Of a stretch of DNA of 64,000 nucleotides, positions 51,679 to 60,416 are shown in pieces (position 1 is the stretch's first letter; the number at the start of each line of letters is the position of its first letter). The notes beneath the pieces are model-generated. The model had not been told where the DNA came from, did no database searches, and saw only the letters and a list, made by a program, of their open reading frames with translations. The DNA is from Mycobacterium sp. MBM (GTDB lineage Bacteria > Actinomycetota > Actinomycetes > Mycobacteriales > Mycobacteriaceae). The DNA lies in the NCBI GenBank assembly GCA_021648845.1, contig JAKJHY010000001.1, positions 186,001 to 250,000 on the forward strand, in the 5' to 3' direction. The position numbers and the translations under genes are program-made.

Positions 51679-53258
51679 CCTCGGCGCAGGACTGGATCGC
51701 CCACGACCCCGACCCGGTCACCGCAGCGGAGCTGGCGTCCTGTGACGCCGCGGAGATCGCGCGGAGGTTCGCCCATCCGCTCACCTTCGGCACCGCCGGC
51801 CTGCGGGGCCCCCGCCATGGCGGACCCGACGGCATGAACACCGCGGTGGTGTTGCGCACCACCTGGGCGCTGGCCCAGGTCCTCAAGGCTCGCTGCTTGG
51901 GCGGCTCCCAGGTGGTCGTGGGCCGTGATGCTCGCCACGGATCCGAGGAGTTTGCCGCAGCAGCAACAGAAGTACTTGCCGCCGAAGGATTTTCGGTCAT
52001 CTCTCTCTACACGCCGGCACCGACACCGGTGGTGGCGTTCGCGGTACGGCACCTTGGGGCCGCGGCAGGCGTGCAGATCACCGCCTCGCACAACCCGCCG
52101 GCCGACAACGGTTACAAGGTCTTCCTCGACGGCGGACTGCAGATCATCTCCCCCACCGACCGCGAGATCGAATCGGCGATCGTCCGCGCGCCGCACGCCG
52201 ACGAAATCGGCCGGGTGCCGGTGGAACCGAGCGGGACCGATATCGTCGCGGCCTACCTCGAACGAGCCGCCGCGGTGCGCCGCGCAACCGGATCGGTCCG
52301 GGTGGCGCTCACCCCGATGCACGGCGTGGGCGGTGAATTCGCCTTGGATGCCTTGGCATTGGCCGGTATCGACGATGTGCACGTGGTCGAGGCCCAATTC
52401 GCCCCCGATCCCGATTTCCCGACCGTGGCCTTCCCCAACCCGGAGGAACCCGGCGCGACCGACCTGCTGCTGACGCTGGCCGCCGAGGTGCGCGCCGAGG
52501 TGGCCGTCGCCTTGGATCCCGATGCGGACCGCTGCGCGGTGGGCATCGCAGACCGCGCGGGCTGGCGCATGCTGACCGGCGACGAAACCGGTTGGTTGCT
52601 CGGCGATTACCTGCTTTCCCTGCAGCGGGATCCGTCCTCGGCACTGGTGGCCAGCACGGTCGTGTCGTCCCGGATGCTGGCGGCCATCGCCGCGAGTTAT
52701 GGTGCGCACCATGCCGAGACGCTCACCGGATTCAAATGGCTGGCCCGCGCCACCGCCCCGGGTGCCGACCTGATCTATGCCTACGAGGAGGCCATCGGGC
52801 ATTGCGTCGATCCGGACGCCGTGCGCGACAAAGACGGAATCAGCGCGGCGGTGCTGATCTGTGATCTGGTGGCGGCGCTGCGCACGCAGGGCCGCACCGT
52901 CCCCGACGCGCTCGACGATCTGGCTCGACGCCACGGCGTGCACGTCACCGCGGCGGTCTCGCGGCGGGTCCAGGACGCGGGCGCGGCGATGGCCGCGCTG
53001 CGCACCGACCCCCCGCTCGCGCTCGCCGGTATGCCGGTACGCATGCAGGATCTGGACGGGCAAGCCGGTCAACGGCGCACCGATGCACTGGTATTCACCG
53101 GCGACGGTATCCGCGTCGTCGTGCGTCCCTCGGGCACCGAGCCGAAGCTGAAATCCTATATCGAGGTGCGCTGCGCACCCACCGCGGACGTGGCCGCCGC
53201 CCGGGCCCGGGCGGCAACGCTGCGCGCCGAACTGGTGGCCGCCGCCGCGCGCTGGTGA
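51675..53258 (+). CDS. pmmB: Phosphomannomutase/phosphoglucomutase family (deoxyribose/ribose phosphomutase-like)
   Basis: 527 residues of the alpha-D-phosphohexomutase superfamily. FGTAGLRGPRHGG near the N-terminus, the phosphoserine loop VQITASHNPPADNGYK, the metal loop ALDPDADRCAVG, the sugar loop YAYEEAIGHCVDPDAV and the phosphate loop VRPSGTEPKLKSYIE. It interconverts sugar 1- and 6/5-phosphates. Next to deoD, upp, add and deoA it likely handles ribose/deoxyribose 1-phosphate from nucleoside phosphorolysis as well as hexoses. ATG at 51675 overlaps the marR stop. Ortholog of Rv3308. Confidence 0.93.
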   Translation: MTSAQDWIAHDPDPVTAAELASCDAAEIARRFAHPLTFGTAGLRGPRHGGPDGMNTAVVLRTTWALAQVLKARCLGGSQVVVGRDARHGSEEFAAAATEVLAAEGFSVISLYTPAPTPVVAFAVRHLGAAAGVQITASHNPPADNGYKVFLDGGLQIISPTDREIESAIVRAPHADEIGRVPVEPSGTDIVAAYLERAAAVRRATGSVRVALTPMHGVGGEFALDALALAGIDDVHVVEAQFAPDPDFPTVAFPNPEEPGATDLLLTLAAEVRAEVAVALDPDADRCAVGIADRAGWRMLTGDETGWLLGDYLLSLQRDPSSALVASTVVSSRMLAAIAASYGAHHAETLTGFKWLARATAPGADLIYAYEEAIGHCVDPDAVRDKDGISAAVLICDLVAALRTQGRTVPDALDDLARRHGVHVTAAVSRRVQDAGAAMAALRTDPPLALAGMPVRMQDLDGQAGQRRTDALVFTGDGIRVVVRPSGTEPKLKSYIEVRCAPTADVAAARARAATLRAELVAAAARW

Positions 53259-53262
53259 GCCC

Positions 53263-53886
53263 TCAGCGCGGCCCGAACTGCCGGTCCCCGGCGTCGCCGA
53301 GTCCCGGAACGATATAGGCGATCTCGTTGAGCCCGTCGTCGACGGTCGCGGTGACCAGCGTCATCGTGGGTGCCGCCTTCTCCAGCGCGGCAATGCCTTC
53401 CGGCGCGCACACCACACACACTGCGGTGATGTCGACAGCGCCACGTGCACGCAACAGATTGACGGTGTGCACCATCGACCCGCCCGTCGCCAGCATCGGG
53501 TCGAGCACGAAAACCGCACGGGAACTGAGATCCTCGGGCAGCGATGCCAGATACGGCGCCGGCTGGTGGGTGTCCTCGTCGCGGGCCATTCCGACGAAAC
53601 CGACCTGCGCCTCGGGGATCAACGCGTGCGCCTGATCCACCATGCCCAGGCCCGCCCGCAGCACCGGCACCAGCAGCGGCGGATTGGCCAACCGTGCGCC
53701 GGTGGTCTCGGTGAGCGGTGTGCTCACCGTGATCGGCTCGGTCACCGCGTCACGGGTCGCCTCATAGATCAACATCAGGGTCAAGTCGCGCAATGCCGCG
53801 CGGAACGCCGCGTTGTCGGTGCGTTCGTCGCGCAGGGTGGTCAGCCGGGCAGCGGCCAGCGGGTGGTCGACGACGCGCACATCCAT
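53263..53886 (-). CDS. upp: Uracil phosphoribosyltransferase
   Basis: 207 residues, full length. [18 protein letters not shown] at the start, [20 protein letters not shown], the PRPP loop [15 protein letters not shown] and the uracil-binding end [15 protein letters not shown]. It makes UMP from uracil and PRPP. Convergent with pmmB, with a 4-bp gap. Ortholog of Rv3309c. Confidence 0.96.
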   Translation of the reverse strand: MDVRVVDHPLAAARLTTLRDERTDNAAFRAALRDLTLMLIYEATRDAVTEPITVSTPLTETTGARLANPPLLVPVLRAGLGMVDQAHALIPEAQVGFVGMARDEDTHQPAPYLASLPEDLSSRAVFVLDPMLATGGSMVHTVNLLRARGAVDITAVCVVCAPEGIAALEKAAPTMTLVTATVDDGLNEIAYIVPGLGDAGDRQFGPR

Positions 53887-53936
53887 GAGCCAAAAGATTA
53901 GTGGAACCCCACGCCCCCGGCGCGCGTCATAACCAC

Positions 53937-54236
53937 ATGATCGCTGATACCGCGGCCATCGGTGCCGCCCGCGCCGGCCTGGCTCACCGAGCCGCCGAGT
54001 TCGACGTCATTGCCACCGCGCTGCCCGGCGCCACCGAAGCATGCGTCGGCGTCCTCGGCCCGGTGGGTGCGGACTTTCTGGCCGCGCTGTCCGCCGCGTT
54101 GGCCGATACGGCGCACGCGGTGAGCGGGTTGGGCGCCGACCTTGCCGGGGCCGGGCACACGGCCGCCGCCACCGCCGCCGCGTACACCGACGCCGAGCAC
54201 CGGGCCGACCGGCGCGTCACCACACTCGGCGGCTGA
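53937..54236 (+). CDS. EspC-like type VII secretion target protein
   Basis: 99 residues from the ATG at 53937. Almost wholly helical and Ala-rich, with a Pro/Gly turn between two long helices (around [20 protein letters not shown]), like the DUF2580/EspC group of small WXG100-related proteins. The C-terminus carries YTDAE, a YxxxE type VII export signal placed after the second helix as expected. It is followed 1 nt after its stop by the NlpC/P60 gene. No ESX machinery is encoded nearby, so it would use a core system elsewhere. Export is inference. Confidence 0.65.
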   Translation: MIADTAAIGAARAGLAHRAAEFDVIATALPGATEACVGVLGPVGADFLAALSAALADTAHAVSGLGADLAGAGHTAAATAAAYTDAEHRADRRVTTLGG

Positions 54237-54237
54237 T

Positions 54238-55323
54238 ATGCCCGCCCTCGCCACCACGCTCAGCGCGCCGCTGCACCAGCTGCTCGCTCTGGTCGGGTCC
54301 AGTGCGCCGGGACCGCCTGCGGCGGCGCTGAGCGGATTGGCCCAGCAGCTGGACGCCGCCGCCGCGGCGACCACCCGCACGGGTGAGCTGATGCTGACCT
54401 CCTGGGGCGGTATCGCGGCGACCTCGGCGGCCGAACGCCTGGGCCGCGCCGTCGCGACCGCCCGCGCGTTGGGAGACCGGGTCGACGCGCTGGGTGACGA
54501 GGTCGCCGCCGCCGCCGAGTCGGTCGCGCGGGTCCGCGCCGCGCTGGTGGACCTCATCGCCGATTTCGAGGCTCGCGCCGCGGCACTGGAGGCCCAACTG
54601 GACCGCCCTGGCGCCGCCGGGCAGCTCGTCGACGAGGCCCGCCGGGCCCTGGACCGCGCGCTGCGGATGCTCGACGAACTGCGCGCCGAGCTCGGCACCG
54701 GGGCGCAGCATGTCGCGGGCCACGCGCCGGCACGCACAATGCCCGCGGGTCTGAACAGCCCGCCCGCCGCCCTCGGCATGGGCGCCGGCGGCGGATCGGG
54801 ACCTGGTTCGGCACCGGGTTCCGCGCTGAGTGCGCCGTTGACCAAGGCCGCCGTCACCGGGGCCGCCACGACCGAGGCCGCGTTCACCGCGTTGCGCACC
54901 GACACCCCGGATGCCGCCCAGTTCGGTGCGGGGGTCGCGGTCACGCTGCCCGACGGCAGCACCGCCATGGCGCCCAACGCCACGGCCGCCAGCGCCGTGC
55001 GGCACGCGCTCACCCAACTCGGCGTGCCATATCAGTGGGGTGGGACGACGGCCGGCGTCGGGCTGGATTGCAGCGGGCTGACCCAGTGGGCCTATCGCGA
55101 GGCCGGTCTGAACATTCCCCGGCTGGCCCAGGAGCAGGATATCGGCGCAGCCGTCGACGCCGGCTCGCTGCGTCCGGGTGACCTGGCCGTATGGGATGGC
55201 CACGTGGCCATGGTGGTGGGCAACGGGGTGATGGTGGAGGCCGGTGACCCGGTCCAGTTGTCCGCGATCAGAACCAGCAACGCCGGGCAGGGGTTCCAGG
55301 GGTTCTGGCGGCCCACCGCATGA
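54238..55323 (+). CDS. NlpC/P60 peptidoglycan endopeptidase with helical N-terminus
   Basis: 361 residues. An Ala-rich helical N-terminal half (about 1-165) lacks a signal peptide. A flexible Gly/Ser/Pro linker (about 165-215) leads to a C-terminal NlpC/P60 domain (about 250-360): VPYQWGGTT, the catalytic Cys in GLDCSGLTQWAY, PRLAQEQ, the catalytic His in WDGHVAMVVGNG and VEAGDP. Such enzymes cleave D-Glu-meso-DAP bonds. Because there is no Sec signal, the helical N-terminus and the EspC-like partner suggest type VII export. Its stop overlaps the 53-residue ORF. Confidence 0.85.
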   Translation: MPALATTLSAPLHQLLALVGSSAPGPPAAALSGLAQQLDAAAAATTRTGELMLTSWGGIAATSAAERLGRAVATARALGDRVDALGDEVAAAAESVARVRAALVDLIADFEARAAALEAQLDRPGAAGQLVDEARRALDRALRMLDELRAELGTGAQHVAGHAPARTMPAGLNSPPAALGMGAGGGSGPGSAPGSALSAPLTKAAVTGAATTEAAFTALRTDTPDAAQFGAGVAVTLPDGSTAMAPNATAASAVRHALTQLGVPYQWGGTTAGVGLDCSGLTQWAYREAGLNIPRLAQEQDIGAAVDAGSLRPGDLAVWDGHVAMVVGNGVMVEAGDPVQLSAIRTSNAGQGFQGFWRPTA

Positions 55324-55481
55324 GCGTCGATGCGCTGCGCCACACTTTCGAGACCACCGTCGCACAGCTGCGCGCCCACGCCGACACCCTCGAGCGGATC
55401 GCCGCCGAGCTGACAGATGAACCGGACAAAGTGCGTCTGCTCGACCGTTTTGGAGGGCGACCCTCCGAAGACCCCAGCTGA
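55320..55481 (+). CDS. Small helical protein coupled to the NlpC/P60 gene
   Basis: 53 residues. The ATG at 55320 overlaps the NlpC/P60 stop (ATGA). The sequence begins MSVDALRHTFETTVAQLRAH and continues as an amphipathic helix (TLERIAAELTD) before a short Gly/Pro-rich tail ending in SEDPS. It is short, but the codon pattern is typical of the region and the position is strict. It might be a chaperone, inhibitor or immunity-like partner of the hydrolase; no family is recognised. Confidence 0.5.
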   Translation: MSVDALRHTFETTVAQLRAHADTLERIAAELTDEPDKVRLLDRFGGRPSEDPS

Positions 55482-55500
55482 CATCGTTACGCTGTGCGCC

Positions 55501-56775
55501 ATGGCGGCTGAGATCGTGCCGGTCCGGATCGGACTGACCAATGGCGACCTGTACACCCTGTGGGCACCGCGCTGGCGCGACGCCGGCGACGAATGGGAGG
55601 CATTCCTCGGCAAGGGCGAGGACATCTTCGCCTTCGAATCGGTCGCCGACCTGGCGGCGTTCGTGCGCACCGACAGCGACAACGACCTCACCGATCACCC
55701 CGCATGGGAAAAACTCACCCAGGCCAATGCGCACCGGTTCGCCCCCGCCGAGGACCAGCAGCACGACCTGATCGGGGTGCCCGAACTCGTCGCCGAGAAA
55801 CCCAGCGAGGAATCCGTCGCGACGCTGCGCCGCGCCCTGGGGTTCGTGTCGTCCATCGGGTCGGTCTGCGATCTGCCCACCGTGACCAAGATGTTCAACG
55901 GCAATCCCGTACTCGGCACCATCGGCGGCGGCCTCGAGGCGTTCAGCGGCCGCGCCGGACGCAAGCGGTGGGCCGAGATCGAGGCGGTCATCGGCCGGGC
56001 CTGGGACGGTGTCATCGACGCCATCGACGAACTGGTCAAGACCCCCGACGTTCCCGAGGCGGAGTCGGCCAAGGCCGAAGCCGAACTGGCCGAGCCGGCC
56101 CCCGAGATCGACGACCTGATCGTCGACGACGAGGACGACGACGACGAGGTGATCATCGACGGCGAGGTGGACACCGAGCAGGAGAGCGAGGCACTCGAAG
56201 CCGAGGCCGAGCGCCAGGTCCTTGGCAGCGACAAGGACTTCTGGACCCAGGTCGGTATCGACCCGATCCGCGTCATGACCAGCAGCGGCACCCTGTACAC
56301 GCTGCGCTGCTATGTCGGTGACGATCCCCGGTTCCTGGGCCGCAACGGTCGCATCAGTGTGTTCAGCTCCGAACGCGCGCTGGCCCGGTACCTGGCCGAC
56401 GAGCACGAGAGCGACCTGTCCGGATTCAGTTCCTACGAGATCATCCGCACCGCGGCGACCGACGGTTCGCTGCGCGTCGAGGTGACCGAGGAGAACGTCT
56501 ACGTGTTGTCCGGATTGGCCGACGATATCGCCGACGGCCCCGAGGCGGTGGACCGCGATCAGCTCGACCTGGCCCTGGAGTTCCTCAGAGACGTCGGCGA
56601 TTACGCCGAGGACCCCATCGTGGCGAAGGCGCTGGACAGCGATCAGCCGTTGGGCGCCTTCGTCGCCCACGTGTTGGACCCCGCCCAACCCAAGCCCAAG
56701 GGTTCGCCGGTCGAGGCGGTCGACCAGTGGGAAGAGCTGGAACGCTTCGTCGAATCCCGGCTCCGCCCCGAGTGA
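55501..56775 (+). CDS. Conserved mycobacterial protein with internal duplication (Rv3311-like)
   Basis: 424 residues from the ATG at 55501. Two similar modules: one near residues 5-60 (RIGLTNGDLYTLWAPRW, then EDIFAFESVADLAAFVRTD) and one near 255-310 (RVMTSSGTLYTLRCY, then GRISVFSSERALARYLADE). They are separated by a very acidic linker rich in Asp and Glu (around VDDEDDDDEVIID). Cytosolic, no enzyme motif. Place beside add and the upp region matches Rv3311, whose function is unknown. Likely a scaffold or nucleic-acid-mimicking protein is only speculation. Confidence 0.75.
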   Translation: MAAEIVPVRIGLTNGDLYTLWAPRWRDAGDEWEAFLGKGEDIFAFESVADLAAFVRTDSDNDLTDHPAWEKLTQANAHRFAPAEDQQHDLIGVPELVAEKPSEESVATLRRALGFVSSIGSVCDLPTVTKMFNGNPVLGTIGGGLEAFSGRAGRKRWAEIEAVIGRAWDGVIDAIDELVKTPDVPEAESAKAEAELAEPAPEIDDLIVDDEDDDDEVIIDGEVDTEQESEALEAEAERQVLGSDKDFWTQVGIDPIRVMTSSGTLYTLRCYVGDDPRFLGRNGRISVFSSERALARYLADEHESDLSGFSSYEIIRTAATDGSLRVEVTEENVYVLSGLADDIADGPEAVDRDQLDLALEFLRDVGDYAEDPIVAKALDSDQPLGAFVAHVLDPAQPKPKGSPVEAVDQWEELERFVESRLRPE

Positions 56776-56823
56776 TTTGTGGAGTTTCAGCCGCCATGGT
56801 GACGGCTGAAACTCCACGAATCG
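56774..56823. repeat. 50-bp palindromic intergenic element, copy B
   Basis: TGGAGTTTCAGCCG pairs perfectly with CGGCTGAAACTCCA across an 8-base loop, with GATT/AATC extensions. It exactly fills the gap between the convergent stops of the Rv3311-like gene and add, where it may act as a two-way terminator. Copy A is at 16350-16399. Confidence 0.75.
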
Positions 56824-57912
56824 TCAGCCGATGAGCACCGCGTACCGCGGCTTGATCACCCCGTCGATGAGTGCGAGGCGCTCGTCGAAATGCAGGAACG
56901 ACGACTTCATCGCGTTGATGGTGAACCGCTCCAGGTCACTCCAGCCGTAGCCGAACGCCTCCACCAGGCGCATCATCTCCTGGCTCATGGTGGTGTCGCT
57001 CATCAGCCGGTTGTCGGTGTTCACCGTGACCCGGAACCGGGCGCGCGCCAGCAGGTCGAACGGATGCTCGGCGATGCTGTCGACGGCGCCGGTCTGCACG
57101 TTCGAGCTGGGACACAGTTCCAGCGGGATTCGCTTGTCCCGCAGCAGCGCGGCCAGCCGGCCCAGCTCGAAGGTGCCGTCCTCGGTCACCGTGATGTCGT
57201 CCACGATGCGCACGCCGTGGCCCAGCCGGTCCGCGCCGCAGAACGCGATGGCCTCGTGGATGGACGGCAACCCGAAAGCCTCACCCGCGTGAATGGTGAA
57301 GCGCGCGTTGTTGCCTCGCATGTACTCGAAGGCATCGAGGTGGCGGCTCGGCGGGTAGCCGGCTTCCGCCCCGGCGATGTCGAATCCGACCACGCCGCGG
57401 TCGCGGAACCGTACCGCCAGTTCGGCGATCTCCCGGGACCGTGCGGCGTGCCGCATCGCGGTGACCAGACAACGGACCACGATCGCGCGGCCCGCGGCGG
57501 CGGCCGCTTTCTCCCCGGCGGCGAAACCGTCGAGCACCGCGTCGACCACCGCGTCCAGCGACAGACCGCCATCGATGTGCAGTTCGGGGGCAAAACGGAT
57601 CTCCGCGTAGACGACGTTGTCCTCGGCCAGGTCCTCGACGCATTCGTAGGCCACCCGGTACAGCGCATCCGGCGTCTGCATCACCCCGACGGTGTGCGCG
57701 AACGGCTCCAGATAACGCACCAGCGAACCGCTGTGTGCAGCCGTGCGGAAGAAGGTCGCCAGCTCGTCGGCGTCATCGGCCGGCAGCTGGTCATAGCCGA
57801 CCTCGTGGGCGAGCTCCAGCACCGTGGCCGGCCGCAGACCACCGTCGAGGTGGTCATGCAGTAAGGCCTTGGGAGCCTGGCGGATGAGGTCCAACGTCAA
57901 TGGCGTACTCAT
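56824..57912 (-). CDS. add: Adenosine deaminase
   Basis: 362 residues. [12 protein letters not shown] (two metal His), [12 protein letters not shown] (His and Glu), [19 protein letters not shown] and VNTDNRLMS (metal Asp). It converts adenosine or deoxyadenosine to inosine in the cytosol, feeding the purine nucleoside phosphorylase encoded at 46702. It is 67 bp downstream of deoA on the same strand; order add-deoA-cdd on minus equals Rv3313c-Rv3315c. Confidence 0.95.
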   Translation of the reverse strand: MSTPLTLDLIRQAPKALLHDHLDGGLRPATVLELAHEVGYDQLPADDADELATFFRTAAHSGSLVRYLEPFAHTVGVMQTPDALYRVAYECVEDLAEDNVVYAEIRFAPELHIDGGLSLDAVVDAVLDGFAAGEKAAAAAGRAIVVRCLVTAMRHAARSREIAELAVRFRDRGVVGFDIAGAEAGYPPSRHLDAFEYMRGNNARFTIHAGEAFGLPSIHEAIAFCGADRLGHGVRIVDDITVTEDGTFELGRLAALLRDKRIPLELCPSSNVQTGAVDSIAEHPFDLLARARFRVTVNTDNRLMSDTTMSQEMMRLVEAFGYGWSDLERFTINAMKSSFLHFDERLALIDGVIKPRYAVLIG

Positions 57913-57979
57913 CTACCCATCTTGCCCGCGCCGGGGCCGTTCGGCAGCCGAGTTCACCCAAGTGTCGCCGACCCGACCG

Positions 57980-59254
57980 CTAACCGATGCGGTCGATGAT
58001 CAGCGGGCCGAGCACCGGTGCCACCGCGCCGACCGTCCACCCGCCCTCGAGTTCGGCCCGTGCCGGCGCCAGGCGCTCGGGGGTGTCGGTGTACAGCGTG
58101 AACAGCGTCTCCCCGGCGGCGACGGGTTCGCCGGGTCGGCGGTGGATCTGCACACCCGCACCCGGCTGAACCGGGTCCCCCGGCGCGGCCCGGCCGGCGC
58201 CGAGACGCCAGGCCGCCATGGCGACGGCCATCGCGTCGATATCGCCCATCACACCGCCGGCGGGCGCCGGCACCGTCTCGGCATGAGCCCCGATCGGCAG
58301 CGGGGCGGACAGATCACCGCCCTGCGCGGTGACCAGCGCCCGGAACCGGTCCATCGCGGTGCCGTCGGCCAACGTCTGGGCCGGATCCACCCCGTCGATA
58401 CCCGCGGCGTCGAGCATCTCTGCGGCCAGTGCCAGCGTCAGCTCGACCACATCCGGCGGGCCGCCGCCGGCCAGCACCTCCAGTGACTCCGCCACCTCCA
58501 CGGCGTTGCCGACCGCCCGGCCCAGCGGCCGGTTCATATCGGTCAGCAGTGCCCTGGTCGGGACTCCGGAGTCGTTGCCGAGCGCGACCATGGTCGCGGC
58601 CAGCTCGCGGGACTCGGCCTCGGTTTTCAGAAACGCCCCGCGGCCCACCTTGACGTCGAGGACCAGAGACTGCGCGCCCTCGGCGAGCTTCTTGCTCATC
58701 ACCGAACTCGCGATCAGCGGCAGCGACTCGGTGGTCGCCGTCACGTCGCGCAGGGCGTAGATCAGGCGGTCGGCGGGGGCCAGGTCGCCGGCGGCGAAGA
58801 TGGCGGCGCCGATATCGGACAGTTGTTGCCGGATACGGGCTTTGGACAGTTCCGCGGTGAAACCGGGGATCGCTTCCAGCTTGTCCAGGGTGCCCCCGGT
58901 GTGGCCGAGTCCGCGTCCGGCGGCCTGCGGCACCGCGGCGCCACACGCCAGGACCACCGGTACTAGCGGGATGGTGATCTTGTCACCGACCCCGCCGGTG
59001 GAATGCTTGTCCACCAGCGGACGCCCCAACTCACCGAAATCGAACCGGTCACCCGAGGCGATCATGGCCGCCGTCCATCGGCTGATCTCCGGGGACGTCA
59101 TCCCGCGCAGGAAGATCGCCATCAGCAGCGCCGACATCTGCTCGTCGGCGACCCGGCCATCGGTGTAGGCCGCGATCACCCAGTCGATCGCGGCGTCGGA
59201 GAGCACGCCGCCGTCGCGTTTGGTCCTGATCACCGACGGGGCATCGAATGCCAC
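57980..59254 (-). CDS. deoA: Thymidine phosphorylase
   Basis: 424 residues from the GTG at 59254 (VAFDAPSVIRTKRDGG); the in-frame ATG at 59305 lies in a repeated sequence and would add non-conserved residues. RTKRDGG and LSDAAIDWVI begin the alpha domain; RPLVDKHSTGGVGDK is the phosphate-binding signature; LDKLEAIPGFTAEL, SSVMSKKLAEGAQSLVLDVKVGRGAFLK and the C-terminal all-beta domain follow. It cleaves thymidine and deoxyuridine to base and deoxyribose 1-phosphate. Confidence 0.94.
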   Translation of the reverse strand: MAFDAPSVIRTKRDGGVLSDAAIDWVIAAYTDGRVADEQMSALLMAIFLRGMTSPEISRWTAAMIASGDRFDFGELGRPLVDKHSTGGVGDKITIPLVPVVLACGAAVPQAAGRGLGHTGGTLDKLEAIPGFTAELSKARIRQQLSDIGAAIFAAGDLAPADRLIYALRDVTATTESLPLIASSVMSKKLAEGAQSLVLDVKVGRGAFLKTEAESRELAATMVALGNDSGVPTRALLTDMNRPLGRAVGNAVEVAESLEVLAGGGPPDVVELTLALAAEMLDAAGIDGVDPAQTLADGTAMDRFRALVTAQGGDLSAPLPIGAHAETVPAPAGGVMGDIDAMAVAMAAWRLGAGRAAPGDPVQPGAGVQIHRRPGEPVAAGETLFTLYTDTPERLAPARAELEGGWTVGAVAPVLGPLIIDRIG

Positions 59255-59266
59255 GCTCGCCTCCCA

Positions 59267-59312
59267 CTCGCTGCGATCCTCACTCCCGCTCGGCTTCGGG
59301 ATCATGCTCGCT
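59267..59312. repeat. 46-bp direct repeat, copy 1 (deoA side)
   Basis: 45 of 46 bases equal those at 59341-59386, a period of 74 bp. On the minus strand the copy begins with GCGAGCATGA and ends about 12 nt before the deoA GTG. It belongs to the GAGCGAGCATGA-type GC-rich repeats often seen at mycobacterial gene ends. Confidence 0.75.
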
Positions 59313-59340
59313 TCCCAGTCGCTCCGGTCCTCGCTCGTAC

Positions 59341-59386
59341 CTCGCTGCGATCCTCACTCCCGCTCGGCTTCGGGGTCATGCTCGCT
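59341..59386. repeat. 46-bp direct repeat, copy 2 (cdd side)
   Basis: Second copy of the 46-mer. Its minus-strand GAGCGAGCATGA supplies the last codons and stop of cdd (ERA then TGA at 59378-59376), so the repeat has been incorporated into the coding end. Confidence 0.75.
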
Positions 59387-59774
59387 CCAGATCGGACGGC
59401 CCGAACGCCTCGGGCAGCAGTTCGCCGAGGGTGCGGGGCCCGTCGGCGTGGTCGATCAGCAGACCCGGGCCACCGTGTTCCAACAGCACCTGCCGACACC
59501 TCCCGCACGGCATCAGCGGGGCCCCGTCGGCGGCCACGCAACTGAGCGCCACCAGCCGTCCGCCACCGCTGGAATGCAGGGCGCAGACCACAGCGCACTC
59601 GGCACAGAGACCTAGACCATATGAGACATTCTCCACATTGCATCCGAGAATGATCCGGTCATCGTCGACCATTGCCGCCGCTCCGACCGGGAAACCGGAG
59701 TATGGCGCATAGGCCCGCCGCGAGACATCAATCGCCTTGTTGCGCAGCGTATTCCAATCGATCTCAGCAGTCAT
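59376..59774 (-). CDS. cdd: Cytidine deaminase
   Basis: 132 residues from the ATG at 59774 (an ATG at 59795 is possible but less conserved). AYAPYSGFPVGAAAMVDD, GCNVENVSYG, the zinc and proton-shuttle motif LCAECAVVCAL (Cys and Glu) and LMPCGRCRQVLLEH with two more zinc cysteines. Homotetrameric enzyme converting cytidine and deoxycytidine to uridine forms, which Upp/DeoA branches then use. Last residues come from the repeat at 59341-59386. Confidence 0.95.
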   Translation of the reverse strand: MTAEIDWNTLRNKAIDVSRRAYAPYSGFPVGAAAMVDDDRIILGCNVENVSYGLGLCAECAVVCALHSSGGGRLVALSCVAADGAPLMPCGRCRQVLLEHGGPGLLIDHADGPRTLGELLPEAFGPSDLERA

Positions 59775-59839
59775 TCGATGTCCGTTCATCTTCATCTGAA
59801 TGCATTCCGAACACAGCCACCACCGGACGGTGAACCAAG

Positions 59840-59858
59840 GTAGGTAACCCTAACTTTG
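59840..59858. promoter_or_regulatory. IdeR/DtxR-like iron box upstream of sdhC
   Basis: GTAGGTAACCCTAACTTTG matches the 19-bp IdeR consensus TWAGGTWAGSCTWACCTWA at 15 positions by my alignment. It also overlaps a TAACTT -10-like hexamer (59851-59856). A second -10-like TAGAGT is at 59915-59920. The region also has a GCCTGGG-CA-CCCAGGC hairpin at about 59871-59886. The sdh enzyme contains three Fe-S clusters and heme, so iron control would make sense. Confidence 0.45.
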
Positions 59859-59987
59859 TGGTAAGAGGGGCGCCTGGGCACCCAGGCTAGTTCTTCAGCG
59901 GCCCCAAATGGGATTAGAGTCGCCCCGAGGTTTGGGGACGGAATCAGCCTTCTCCCCGACCGTCCACCGAAGGCGTTGGAGGACTCA

Positions 59988-60416
59988 ATGAGCACAGCCA
60001 CGGCCGCGGAATCCGAGATCCCGGCACCGCGATCGAAACCGGCGCGCCGCCGCAGTCTGTACCGCGGCGACCCGGGCATGTGGAGCTGGGTGTTGCACCG
60101 CATCACCGGCGCCACGATCTTCTTCTTCCTGCTGGTGCACGTGCTCGACACCGCACTGGTCCGGGTCAGCCCCGAGGCCTACAACTCGATCATCGAGACA
60201 TACAAGACACCGATCATCGGCCTCATGGAGATCGGTCTGGTGGCCGCGGTGCTGTATCACGCACTCAACGGCATCCGAGTCATCCTGATCGACTTCTGGC
60301 AGCAAGGCCCCAAGTATCAGCGCACGATGCTGTGGGTCATCGCCGGCGTCTGGATCGCCGTGATGATCCCCGTACTAGGAGTGATCGGCATGCACATGGC
60401 GGAGCGATTCCTGTGA
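59988..60416 (+). CDS. sdhC: Succinate dehydrogenase cytochrome b subunit
   Basis: 142 residues from the ATG at 59988, preceded by a strong TTGGAGGA site. The signature SWVLHRITGATIFFFLLVHVLDTAL is split here as WSWVLHRITGATIF; His in LLVHVLDTA and YHALNGIRVIL are heme/quinone-site candidates. Three membrane helices (about 37-58, 75-95 and 113-135). Anchors the SdhAB dimer and binds heme and menaquinone. Ortholog of Rv3316. Confidence 0.95.
   Translation: MSTATAAESEIPAPRSKPARRRSLYRGDPGMWSWVLHRITGATIFFFLLVHVLDTALVRVSPEAYNSIIETYKTPIIGLMEIGLVAAVLYHALNGIRVILIDFWQQGPKYQRTMLWVIAGVWIAVMIPVLGVIGMHMAERFL

Noticed and set aside
51165..53072. 635-residue open frame on minus across marR and pmmB
   Set aside because: It is a GC-rich shadow of two clear genes; its translation has no recognisable domain and is rich in His, Arg and Gly as antisense frames here usually are.
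54217..56817. 866-residue open frame on minus across the NlpC/P60 and Rv3311-like genes
   Set aside because: Antisense of genes with strong motifs (NlpC/P60 Cys and His) and of the duplicated modules; no domain of its own.
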